Assembly: GCA_003818605.1 (NCBI GenBank)
Contig: RPQS01000022.1
Location: 1-64,000, forward strand
Direction: 5' to 3'
Source: Candidatus Zhuqueibacterota bacterium
GTDB taxonomy: Bacteria; Electryoneota; RPQS01
Length of the DNA: 64,000 nucleotides
Below the pieces are notes generated by a model. It made no database searches, was not told the origin of the DNA, and worked only from the letters and a program-made list of their open reading frames with translations. Shown in pieces: positions 55,685-64,000 of the stretch (the first letter of the stretch is position 1; each line of letters starts with the position of its first letter). The position numbers were made by a program, and so were the translations under genes.

Positions 55685-56658
55685 GGTCTCTCCTCCGCGT
55701 AAACGAGCACCAGTGTGGCGGTGATCCGCGAATCCGGACCGGTCAGCAGCGCGTGGAACGAGTGCGTACCCTCAGCCATGCAGGGACGCGGCGATCCGGG
55801 GAAGCAGACCGTCCAGTTGACTTCCAGATTCAAGCCGATGTTGTTGGGATCCGCCGCCTGAAAACGATCCAGCGGCAAGGAAAATCTCCGGCCTTTCCAG
55901 CCGGACATCGCGGAAGCGGTATCGCCGGTCAGCGCATCGAAAATGCTCTGGCCTCCCAGATGACGGGTGGTATCGCGGAACACCGCTTCCGGATAGAACA
56001 TCGTCGTATCATTATCCATCCACAACGCCAGCGTGTAGCGGTCATCCAAAACCAGCGCCAGGGAATCCCGCTCCAAGCCAAGCCGGGTGGTATCGGCCAG
56101 AATCGAATCCACGATGCCGCCGAAGAGGATAATGTCGGCGCTCGTCTGCGCCATCGCCGCGCCCAATCCGTTCGTATCGTACCCGCAATTCGGGGTCGTC
56201 CGGCAGATGCTGTCAATGTAAGCCATGCTGTCCAGACTCGCCCGCAGCGCAAAGAAAACCACCTGCTTCGCCACAAGAGTATCGCTCAGTCGTGGGAGGA
56301 TCGCCAGCATGACGGTATCCCGCCGCAGGATATCCGCATCCGGCTGAATATACGCGACCAGCGTCAAGCGCGCCGGAGTGTCTACGCCGATATTATTGAT
56401 CGGCGCCAGCGGCTGAGTCACGTGGAATGAGGACGAAATGCGCTGGCCGCCGGACACGACATTATTCCACAGAACGATTGTTTCGGTATGTCCCGGCGAA
56501 ACCGGCGCCGTCGGCTCGTTGCGCGGATCGGCGCATCCTCCCATCAAACCCCACAAGCTTGCGGCGACCAGAACGGCGGCTAACACGCCCCATCGGGCGT
56601 TCGCACGCACTCTCCGTTTCGGATAGACGTGCTGATTCGTGTGTTGGGTCTCGTTCAT
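55681..56658 (-). CDS. Predicted lipoprotein of unknown function
   Basis: 325 residues; no family recognised. A membrane segment VLAAVLVAASLWGLMGGC ends in a Cys followed by ADPRNEP, so it is a lipoprotein with a long, basic N-region (VYPKRRVRANARWG). The rest is beta-rich (FHVTQPLAPINNIG, RLTLVAYIQPDAD, DRYTLALWMDND, SHSFHALL-like end ITATLVLVYAEERP) with four further Cys that could form disulfides (CRTTPNCGYD, CFPGSPRPC). Both ends overlap neighbours by 4 bp (ATGA) with the 56655 gene upstream and the PorV-like gene downstream, showing a tightly coupled operon. Likely an outer-membrane accessory to the TonB receptor, comparable in position to SusD-like proteins but without their sequence. 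Confidence 0.7.
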   Translation of the reverse strand: MNETQHTNQHVYPKRRVRANARWGVLAAVLVAASLWGLMGGCADPRNEPTAPVSPGHTETIVLWNNVVSGGQRISSSFHVTQPLAPINNIGVDTPARLTLVAYIQPDADILRRDTVMLAILPRLSDTLVAKQVVFFALRASLDSMAYIDSICRTTPNCGYDTNGLGAAMAQTSADIILFGGIVDSILADTTRLGLERDSLALVLDDRYTLALWMDNDTTMFYPEAVFRDTTRHLGGQSIFDALTGDTASAMSGWKGRRFSLPLDRFQAADPNNIGLNLEVNWTVCFPGSPRPCMAEGTHSFHALLTGPDSRITATLVLVYAEERP

Positions 56659-59111
56659 TTGATCACCACAAATTTGTCAATGAACTGCTTGGAACCGTAC
56701 TCGACGGTATAATAATAGATTCCGCTGACGATCTCCTGTTTGTTCTTCGTGATCAGATCCCACTGATCGTACTCGGTGCCGTTGTGATGGTCTATCGTGA
56801 TCAGATGGTCTCCCGCCAGCGAGAAAACGCGAATGTAGCACTCGTTCCAGGAACTGGATGGAGGCAAACCCATGAAATAAATCTTGCGCGGATACTCGAT
56901 CAATCCCTTGGATGGATTGACCTGACCGCCCTCCTCTCCGGGGTGGCTGCCCTTGTATGGATTCGGATAGACATACACTCCCTTGAGGTCGTTTGCCGCT
57001 CCGGTGGCCGCCGTGCGCGCCATCAACGCCTCCTGCACGTTGCCCGTGCGGCCCGAATACAGAATGCCCGCGCCGGGGACGCCTTTATCAAAGGCGCGTA
57101 CGCAGTAATAGTATGTGTGCCCCGGGATCAAATCGCGGTCTTCCAGCATGTATTCCTTGCTGGAATCTCCCGACAGCGGATACACGATCCAGCGTACGCT
57201 GCCCGGTCGGCCCGGATCGCCGGGCATGCCCAGATTGTAATTCTGCCACTCGAATTCCTGCCGCTCCGGATCTACCACGACCGTAAACGAATCCGGATAG
57301 CCCGGAACCGGCACGTGCAGCGTGTCCAGCCGGTCTAAGATGTCGTAGGCGGCAATTGTCTCCCAGCGGATTTGATTCGTAGACCGTTCGACGATATAGC
57401 CCTCAAAATCGTAGAACTGCGTAATCACGTCCTGCGACGTTTCCGAATTCGCCGCCCAGCGGATCCGCACCATGTCGCTGTAGACGTCCAGAGTATAGGC
57501 CGGCACTTCGGGCGCCGACGGCCCCTGAAAGTCGTTCAGATACATGCGCAGCGCCCACTCGGCATTGCGATTCGCCGCCGCGATATCGCGGCCCGAAATA
57601 TACGCCACCGTGATCGGCAGTTCCGCGCCCGGATTAAGCCGGAAGCCGTTGGAGGCGTCCGCTCCGAATCCCAGCAAAACGCGCCAATCGCCCAACGCTT
57701 GCGTCGGTGTGGCAACCGCTCCGGACGAAATCAAATTGTACATCGCCAGATTGTCTTCCGGATCGCCGCCGGCCACGCGCTCGAAATTGGCGAACGAAAT
57801 GCGCAATTGATCGAGAGCCACCGGCGTCTTGACGACCCGCATGGCGAAGATGCCAGGAGCCGTGCCGTCGTTATCCGTCGTGTCATCGCCCTGAATCATC
57901 ATCAGACGATCCGCGTCGTAGTAATTCCAGTCGTCAACCGATGCGGCATCGCCCGCTTCACCGGCCGCCGCTACGTCGGGATCGGCAAACAGCGCCATAT
58001 ATACGTTCTCGAGCGGCAGCGGATTCGCGCTGCGAATCCGGTAGTCTATCAAAATAAACTCGGCGGCGTACGCTTCCGGGAAAGCGTAGGTGCGCTGCAG
58101 GACTTCCAGCCGCAGCGGCGTGTGCCCGTCGCTGGGATTGGGATTACCCACATAATTCAGCTCGATATCGTCCTGAAATACGCAGTAGTATTCCTGCACG
58201 CCGCGCGCCACGCCATCTTCATCGAATTCGCCGTCGCCGTCGTCATCGTCCGAACCGACGGCCTGATCCCCATCGTAATCGGGATCGTCCATATCCACCA
58301 ATCCGTCAAAATCGTTGTCCACCCAGTCGCGCGATATATCTCCGGCGGGATCTTCATCAATGCGCGGTTCCGGATCGTACGCGCAGTTTCCGTCGCCGTT
58401 GCGGTCGCCCGATGGCCCCGTGTCGTTCAGATTGCCGTCGCCGTCCGCGTCTATCTCCACCGGTATCCCGTCAATGCCGATATACACGCTGTCTTCGTCA
58501 ACCAAACCGTCGCCGTCGTCGTCGTATCCGATCAATCCCTTGCCGAGATCCCAGTTGGCTGACGGTTTCCCGTCGCGATTGAGATCATCCGTCGCTTCCG
58601 TCCAGTCGCCGTCATCGTCCATGCTCTTCGCACCCCAGATATAGTCGAGGTCGGAGAACGTCGTAAAATTCTTGGATGTGACGTACCAGTCGCCGCTTCG
58701 CGTCGCACGGGAAAAGGGATACGTGCCGATGTGGATCGGATAAAACTCGTTCGTGCCGTTATCGCCGTCGGTGGTCGAGCTGACCAGCCGGATGCCGTTC
58801 ACTTCGGCACCGATCCAAATACCCGAAGAGAACAGAAAATCGCTGCCGCTGTTCACCGGAAATTCGAAGCCGCGGTAGCCGGGAATGCCGTCGGGATTGC
58901 CGCCCTCTCCCCAGTTGGAGAGAGTCATGCGCACATTCCCGATGTCATGAACAATCAGGCTTCGAATCGAATTGGGGTCTGCGGCGTCTATCCGGCCCGG
59001 CGATCCGCCCCGTGGAGCGGTCACCGTGCGGGCCGGAGCCGCGATGCAAAAGAGCAGCACCGCGACCAAAACAAGCGCCGGACCCCAGAATTTGAGTGAG
59101 GTATGCTTCAT
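56655..59111 (-). CDS. Secreted surface protein rich in Asp-Gly calcium loops
   Basis: 818 residues. Signal peptide PALVLVAVLLFCIAAPARTVTA. Residues about 165-300 hold repeated acidic loops (DDDGDGLVDED, DADGDGNLNDTG, DRNGDGNCAYDPE, DNDFDGLVDMDDPD, DDDDGDGEFDEDG) of the thrombospondin type 3/dockerin-like Ca2+-binding kind. The middle is a large beta-rich region (YAAEFILIDYRIRS). About 550-660 is fn3-like (VRIRWAANSETSQD). The tail VYVYPNPYKGSH ... IRVFSLAGDHLITI ... QFIDKFVVIK is a FlgD/T9SS-type C-terminal domain, variant of the NPFNP form. Second gene of the operon, 14 bp after the TonB receptor and overlapping the lipoprotein by ATGA. Probably a T9SS-exported surface protein handled by the PorV-like protein; ligand unknown. 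Confidence 0.8.
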   Translation of the reverse strand: MKHTSLKFWGPALVLVAVLLFCIAAPARTVTAPRGGSPGRIDAADPNSIRSLIVHDIGNVRMTLSNWGEGGNPDGIPGYRGFEFPVNSGSDFLFSSGIWIGAEVNGIRLVSSTTDGDNGTNEFYPIHIGTYPFSRATRSGDWYVTSKNFTTFSDLDYIWGAKSMDDDGDWTEATDDLNRDGKPSANWDLGKGLIGYDDDGDGLVDEDSVYIGIDGIPVEIDADGDGNLNDTGPSGDRNGDGNCAYDPEPRIDEDPAGDISRDWVDNDFDGLVDMDDPDYDGDQAVGSDDDDGDGEFDEDGVARGVQEYYCVFQDDIELNYVGNPNPSDGHTPLRLEVLQRTYAFPEAYAAEFILIDYRIRSANPLPLENVYMALFADPDVAAAGEAGDAASVDDWNYYDADRLMMIQGDDTTDNDGTAPGIFAMRVVKTPVALDQLRISFANFERVAGGDPEDNLAMYNLISSGAVATPTQALGDWRVLLGFGADASNGFRLNPGAELPITVAYISGRDIAAANRNAEWALRMYLNDFQGPSAPEVPAYTLDVYSDMVRIRWAANSETSQDVITQFYDFEGYIVERSTNQIRWETIAAYDILDRLDTLHVPVPGYPDSFTVVVDPERQEFEWQNYNLGMPGDPGRPGSVRWIVYPLSGDSSKEYMLEDRDLIPGHTYYYCVRAFDKGVPGAGILYSGRTGNVQEALMARTAATGAANDLKGVYVYPNPYKGSHPGEEGGQVNPSKGLIEYPRKIYFMGLPPSSSWNECYIRVFSLAGDHLITIDHHNGTEYDQWDLITKNKQEIVSGIYYYTVEYGSKQFIDKFVVIK

Positions 59112-59125
59112 GGATCCCTCTGGGT

Positions 59126-62100
59126 TCAGAATTCAAGAGCCAAACCGGCGCGAATGAGCCGCCGCACATCCCAGGCATCGGGATTCGGCGCGCCGCGCGG
59201 CACGGTATTGGGGCCCCAGTAATTCGGCGAGGCGTTGTCGTTCACATATCCCGGACGCCCGTTGTCCGTTGCCAGATATGTGTCAAGCAGGTTCTGGTCC
59301 GATGCGCTTCCGTAATTGTCTATACCCTGCACATTGCGCACGTTGAACAAATTGCGGACTTCCACCAGCAGCTTCATGTTCAAACCGGCATAGCGGAAAT
59401 CCCGCGTCAAATTGAGATCCGTCGTGTAATTCCACGGCCCGCGCCGGGAATATTCCTGACCGGTGACGTCCGTTCCGTTGGCGTAGGTCGGAGTGTACGG
59501 CAAGCCCGATAAAAGCTGACTGATCACGTTTACCGTCCAGCCCGTCTTGAACCAGTCCGTGCTGAAGGCTTTGCCTTTCAGCGCTTCGTGATACGCCAGA
59601 TTCAAAACGATCTGATGGCGGCGATCCCAGGCCAGCGGAGTCTCCCGCTTCGGATCAATGTAATTCTGCCGCGTGACGTTCGATCCGATATCATACGAGT
59701 TCTTGCCCATGGCCCACGACAAAGTGTACGTGGCGCGGCCGGAGAACCGCGAACCGTAGTCCTTCGACAGATTGAACTCAAAACCGCGCACCGACGCGAA
59801 GTCCGCGTTGTAGTAAATCGCGTTGTTCGAACCCACCGGCGAAAAACCGTAGCGGTCGAAATAGAGCTGGTTTTGCGACGCCGTGTTGATCCAGTTATTG
59901 ATGTCCTTGTAGTACGTCGAAACGTCCAGCAGGAAATCGCCTCCGAACTGGTGGCGGACGCCCAACTCATACGCGATCGTTTTCATCGGTTCGAGCGACG
60001 GATTGCCCACGATGGGCGTGCCGCCCGTCTGCAGCTGATTGACCGCCGTGTAATAATAGTCCTGGCGGCCGCGCTGATAGAAATAGCCGTAGTTGAAGTG
60101 GAACACGTCCCGCTCGGTGACGCTGTAGGCGATGCCCAGGCGCGGCGAGAGATATAAATCCCCGTTCTTCGACGGCGGATCGTAATCCACGTAGTTCTGC
60201 ACATTGTCCCGCGCGCCAGCGGAGTCTCTAAGGACGAGCCGCCCACCTTCCAGTAATCGGCGCGTATTCCCGCGTTGACGATGATGTCCCGGTACTCCAT
60301 CTTGTCCTGAACATACACCGCTCCGGACGACGGGAAGTAACGGTAAACGTCCGTGTAAATCCCGCCTCCGTCGTTGGCGATGGAAGGATACGGACGATCT
60401 TCGGCGGCCGTATTGTAGTACGAGTACTCCACACCGGTCTTCAGCAGATGGCGGTTCGTCAGCTGGCTGCTGAGATCGGCTTTGAACGTATAGCTTCGCG
60501 ATTCGAAGTAAGCCCAATCCGGCACAAGCTGTCCGGTGCTGCCGGTCAATCCGTCGCCCGCGATGTGGTATCCGTTGACGTTCGGATAGGCGTTGTTCGG
60601 ATTGTTGAAATCGTACATGCCGTCGCTGTCCAAATCCGTGAACGGCTCTCCGATGTCATACCGGTTGTTGTACCGGCCCGTGGCGTCGGGCAGATCCACC
60701 CACGGCTCCGAGGCTACGCCGTATTCGTTGGCCGCCTGATTGTATCCGGCGCGCCAGCGATTGGCGTCGTAAACGCTCGCCCGAATCGTATAAAACGTCC
60801 TCTGGCTGACGTTGCGGTTGAAAACGAGGTTGAATTGCTGATCGCGGATGCGATTCGTCCGCGCATGGTTATTGCCGTTGTACTCGTAGAGCTGCAAGTC
60901 CTCGTCTATGCGCCCGTCGCCGTCGTCATCCTGCCAGTTCAGAGCCTCTTCATTGTAGCGGCCGTCACTGTCGTCGTCAATGGCCGGCTCATCCGGATCC
61001 CATCTCCCGTTGTTGTTCCGGTCGTGCCAGAACAAATTCGGGTAGTCCGTCGCATTCGAGGCAAAACCCTGAATCGCCGATAAGGCTTGAATCCCCTGCG
61101 AGATTTCATACTGTGTAAAATCCCACGGGAAGGTCCGCGATAATCGGTAGGAGAACGGGTTCATCCACGTCTGCGCCTGATTCCAGCCGAAACTGAACTT
61201 GGATCTCGCGTCGGGAGTGTACGTCAACTTGAAATTGGAATTGACGTACCCTTCATTCTTGCGGACGTCCATCCCGAACAGATCCGTCAATTGATGGCGG
61301 TACCAGCGATCCGTGTTGATCCACACGCCGTTATAGGTCGTGTTGCGTCCCCAGGCCGTTCCCGATCCGAAGAACGAGACCGATCCGGGTATCTTCACGC
61401 CCAAACGCGGCAGCAGCTTCTGCGTAATCGGTTCCGGTCCCGAAAGAGTCATCTCCGAGTAGTCGTAATCCTGATAGTGATCCTGATCCGACTTCAACTC
61501 GCGATAGCCCGGAGCCGCATCCGTGTATTCCACTCCGGTCGTGATCGGATTCGACTCCAGTCCCTTGAAATCCATCACGTGCTGCACGCGGCCGTGATAC
61601 TGCTGCTCGCCTTCTTTAATGACCAGATTCACCACCGCCGATTGAGCTTCCCCGAACTCCGCGTTGAATCCCGCCGTTAAAACCTGCATTTCACCGATGG
61701 CGTCGGAGGAAACATCCAAACCGCGCGTGGCGAACTGCGGATCCTTCACGATGAGGCCGTCAATCAGAAAGACCACTTCATCGCCGCGGCCGCCGCGGAA
61801 GTGGAGCGTATTCTGTCCGGTCAGCACCACGCCGGCGGTGTTGCCCAACGCTTGTTGATACGTGGTGACCGGCAACTCCGTTAATTCATTGGACGTCATC
61901 GAGCGGACGGTCGTCGAAACGTCGCGCTTCACTACGTCCCGCTCCGCGACGACGGTGACTTCCTGCCCTTGCAGCACCGTCTCCTTGAGCTTCGGATCCA
62001 ATTGATAGGTCTGATCCGCCAGCACCTGAATACCGGTGACGTTCTGCGTCTCGTAGCCCAGAGACGTCACCCGCAAATCGTATTGGCCGATGGGAATATT

Positions 62101-62301
62101 CAAAATGAAGTATTCCCCGTCGGCGTTGGTCGTCGCTCCCATCGTGGTCCCGACGACGGAGATATTGACGCTGGGAATGGGCTCTTTGGTGTTCGCGTCC
62201 ACCACCTTTCCCGCGATCTTGCCCGTCTCCGCGGCCCATAACGGCCATGCGGTCAAGAGCACGATCATCGCCACCGTCAGTGGCCAAAGAAATCGTTTCA
62301 C
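59126..62301 (-). pseudogene. TonB-dependent receptor with carboxypeptidase-regulatory domain, one frameshift
   Basis: One receptor split in two frames. The N-terminal frame starts at GTG 62301 (GGAGGTG upstream). It has a signal peptide (FLWPLTVAMIVLLTAWPLWA), a CarboxypepD-regulatory-like domain (GKIAGKVVDANTKEPIPSVN to about residue 110), a plug (QQALGNTAGVVLTGQNTLHF, LIDGLIVKDPQ, FNAEFGEAQSAVVNL) and barrel strands with inserted Ca-type loops (DRNNNGRWDPDEP, DDDGDGRIDED). It stays convincing up to DYWKVGGSSL. From about 60235 the other frame continues (ARDNVQNYVDYDP, YLSPRLGIAYSVTERDVFHF) to a typical barrel end, RAGLALEF. A single -1 shift between about 60205 and 60237 restores about 1055 residues. 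Head of the five-gene operon. Recent mutation or assembly error are both possible. Imports or binds an unknown ligand via TonB. Confidence 0.8.
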
Positions 62302-62377
62302 GATACACCTCCGGATCCCGTGCGGGATCCACTTAGCACTCTGATGGTCTCCGCTGAAACATCGTGAAAAATGAGAT

Positions 62378-62418
62378 TAAAGAAAATGCCACGGGACGGC
62401 TGAAGACCGTCCCGTGGC
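62378..62418 (-). terminator. Intrinsic terminator of the Asp-box protein gene
   Basis: Perfect 12-bp stem GCCACGGGACGG (62388-62399) / CCGTCCCGTGGC (62407-62418), 7-nt loop, and on the minus strand a T-rich tail ATTTTCTTTAA. It separates the 62432 gene from the TonB receptor operon, so the latter needs its own promoter in 62302-62377. Confidence 0.9.
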
Positions 62419-62431
62419 AATTCTCCAAGTT

Positions 62432-64000
62432 CTACTTCATGAGAACCATTTTACTGGCCGCATAGTGCGGTCCCGCCTCCAACGTGTAGAAATACACGCC
62501 GCTGGATAGGCTGGACGCATCGAAATTGAAATAGTGCAGTCCCGCCGAAACCATACGATGGTCGGCCAACGTGGCCACCACTTGGCCCAGCGTGTTAAAG
62601 ACCTTCAGCGTGACCGGCTGATCCGTCGGCAGGCTGAACATAATCCGCGTGGTCGGGTTGAACGGGTTCGGATAGTTCCCCATCAACCGGAATTCGCGCG
62701 CCACCGCCGGAACACTCGGATCATCACTGTCCAAATACGCCGTGCCGACGATGAGCAGCTGGTGGAGATCGTTGTTGTAGAGACTGCTCAAGTCGTACGC
62801 GTCGCAGTAGAAGTCAATCGTGTCGCCGACCACCCAGGCATTGCCATCCGCGTTCGTACTCGGAATGGTGAAGAAATACCAGCCGGACTGCTTCTCCACG
62901 TCCTCGATCCATGCGCTGTCGCGCAGCGCCGAGGTCTCCGCGCCTTCCTGCACCGTTGCGCAAGACCAGTTCACCCACGCCCGCGTCGTGTCAATGCCCA
63001 CGTTGTCATCATAGTGAGCTTTCACCGCCCACGGACCGGTGGTCATGTAGTCGCCCAGTAAAAGCGTGCCGGTAATCGAAGCCGGAGTCAGATCCGTCAG
63101 ACCCTTCATCGCGCAGGTAATGGCATAAGCCACGCCATTGGAACCGCCGATGACTTCGGCGTTCTGCATCGTCGCCGCGTCCAGCGTATCCAATAGATAA
63201 TTCCACTGCTGGACGGCATCAATCCACGTCACGCCGCCGTCGGTCGAACGCGATGTAATCAGTTTCTCGCCGCGCGCCGGTTCATCCCAAGAGTTGAATG
63301 TGGCGATTCCGTGGGTGGCGTCCCAGAACCACTGCTCGTTCACGTAGCACACGCTGCCCGTGCTGCTGAAATCGTCCCGCGTAATGCAGAAAATGCTGTC
63401 GGGAGCAATCCAGCTTCCGCCGTCATAGCCCAACTCGTCGTAGCTCTGATAGACGCAAGCCCGCTGGCCCACCGGCATCGAAATCGTCATGTTCAGAATC
63501 ATGAACGGTGTGCCCGAGGTCGGAGAATCCGGTCTCAGGGCGATTCCCGGATAGCGCGATCCGGCCACACCCGTGTTCGCTTGGAATGTAAACGTCTGAC
63601 CGCCGTTATTCGAATAGAAAACGAACGCGCCCGTGCGGTTGTAGTTGAAGAAAGTGATGAACAACGCATTGGCTTCAGGATCGTAGGCAATCGGCTTGCT
63701 CGCACCGAACATGTAGCTGAAGAAGTGACCGGCGTATTCGCCGACGTCGGTCACGGTGCCCATGCCGCCTGCCGTCGGGCAGCGCAGCACGTACTGATCG
63801 TAGCCCGTCTCACCGGTTTTCTGAAAGATCACAAAGAAATGCGTCGCCGAATTCCGGTCTGAAATGTGGAACATGTGCGAAAAGTTCGCCGCGTCTTCCG
63901 CGCCGATTAACGCTTCGTTCGCCACGACATAGGGCGTCCCCCAGCTCGCGCCGCTGGTGGTGGACTTCACCGCCCACAGAGTGTTTTCACCTGCGGCGTT
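62432..64000 (-). CDS. T9SS-secreted Asp-box (BNR) beta-propeller protein, 5' end outside window
   Basis: The reading frame runs off the right edge (ENTLWAVKSTTSG precedes the first possible GTG at 63970), so at least 522 residues are present and the N-terminus is missing. Sialidase-type Asp-box motifs SRSTDGGVTWIDA and YSNNGGQTFTF, plus KSTTSGASWGTP, indicate a BNR beta-propeller. After it come beta-rich residues and a typical T9SS sorting domain (NYPNPFNPTTRIMFSLP ... FNTLGQVVATLADH ... ASKMVLMK). Asp boxes are structural and do not by themselves show sialidase activity; I see no catalytic Arg triad or FRIP motif in this part. Exported surface or released protein with its own terminator. 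Confidence 0.85.
   Translation of the reverse strand, partial: NAAGENTLWAVKSTTSGASWGTPYVVANEALIGAEDAANFSHMFHISDRNSATHFFVIFQKTGETGYDQYVLRCPTAGGMGTVTDVGEYAGHFFSYMFGASKPIAYDPEANALFITFFNYNRTGAFVFYSNNGGQTFTFQANTGVAGSRYPGIALRPDSPTSGTPFMILNMTISMPVGQRACVYQSYDELGYDGGSWIAPDSIFCITRDDFSSTGSVCYVNEQWFWDATHGIATFNSWDEPARGEKLITSRSTDGGVTWIDAVQQWNYLLDTLDAATMQNAEVIGGSNGVAYAITCAMKGLTDLTPASITGTLLLGDYMTTGPWAVKAHYDDNVGIDTTRAWVNWSCATVQEGAETSALRDSAWIEDVEKQSGWYFFTIPSTNADGNAWVVGDTIDFYCDAYDLSSLYNNDLHQLLIVGTAYLDSDDPSVPAVAREFRLMGNYPNPFNPTTRIMFSLPTDQPVTLKVFNTLGQVVATLADHRMVSAGLHYFNFDASSLSSGVYFYTLEAGPHYAASKMVLMK

Overview
The window looks like chromosome of an uncultured, diderm, probably free-living member of the FCB (Fibrobacteres-Chlorobi-Bacteroidetes) superphylum or a related candidate phylum. 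Four secreted proteins (3957-6641, 7132-8814, 10768-12702, 62432-64000) end in the same C-terminal sorting domain, opening with an NYPNPFNPTT-type motif and closing in Lys after a short hydrophobic strand. That is the hallmark of type IX secretion (T9SS) cargo in this group. A PorV/PorQ-family outer-membrane protein, a TonB-dependent receptor and several lipoproteins agree with this. Lysine/meso-diaminopimelate synthesis uses the LL-diaminopimelate aminotransferase route (dapL, dapF). A complete 2-oxoglutarate dehydrogenase operon points to an oxidative TCA cycle. A near-consensus flagellar sigma-28 promoter suggests a motile cell. Species cannot be assigned from sequence reading alone.

Layout. 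1-3 kb: transposase remnant, glycerophosphodiester phosphodiesterase, dapL, dapF. 3-9 kb: long non-coding leader and two related GEVED-domain secreted proteins. 9-10.6 kb: endonuclease IV, then a sigma-28 promoter and an SprA-related metalloprotease-like gene. 10.8-14.7 kb: LVIVD-repeat secreted protein, an Fcy1-type cytosine deaminase and a WbpG-type ATP-pyrophosphatase. 15-22 kb: a histidine-ammonia-lyase-family enzyme with an Ala-Cys-Gly MIO triad, and a 1657-residue membrane hybrid kinase containing a PocR domain. 22-28.4 kb: sucA-sucB-(FGE-like)-lpdA. 28.4-32.5 kb: an unusually repeat-rich zone holding a frameshifted pentapeptide-repeat gene and mntP. 32.5-34.3 kb: EamA transporter and M48 lipoprotein protease. 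34.4-50.9 kb: three minus-strand signalling genes, namely a 4098-residue kinase with about 24 PAS and 3 GAF modules, a single-domain response regulator, and a second hybrid kinase. 51.6-52.7 kb: flavin reductase-like and nitroreductase genes. 52.8-62.3 kb: a five-gene envelope operon (TonB receptor, Ca-loop-rich surface protein, lipoprotein, PorV-like protein, lipoprotein). 62.4-64 kb: a partial Asp-box T9SS cargo protein.

How the genes fit together. The strongest candidates for something undescribed are (i) the giant sensor kinase with its overlapping receiver and hybrid-kinase partners, which looks like a self-contained phosphorelay integrating many inputs, and (ii) the translationally coupled TonB receptor/PorV/lipoprotein operon, which looks like a surface uptake or export apparatus. 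Between genes there is a third, non-coding theme. Short palindromes with different arms share a GTAG flank, and modular hairpin repeats are bounded by TCGCCGAGCC and GGCCGGAATCTT. They abut or overlap stop codons and are densest at 28.4-32.5 kb. Two genes (pentapeptide-repeat protein and TonB receptor) are split by single frameshifts that could be real or assembly errors.
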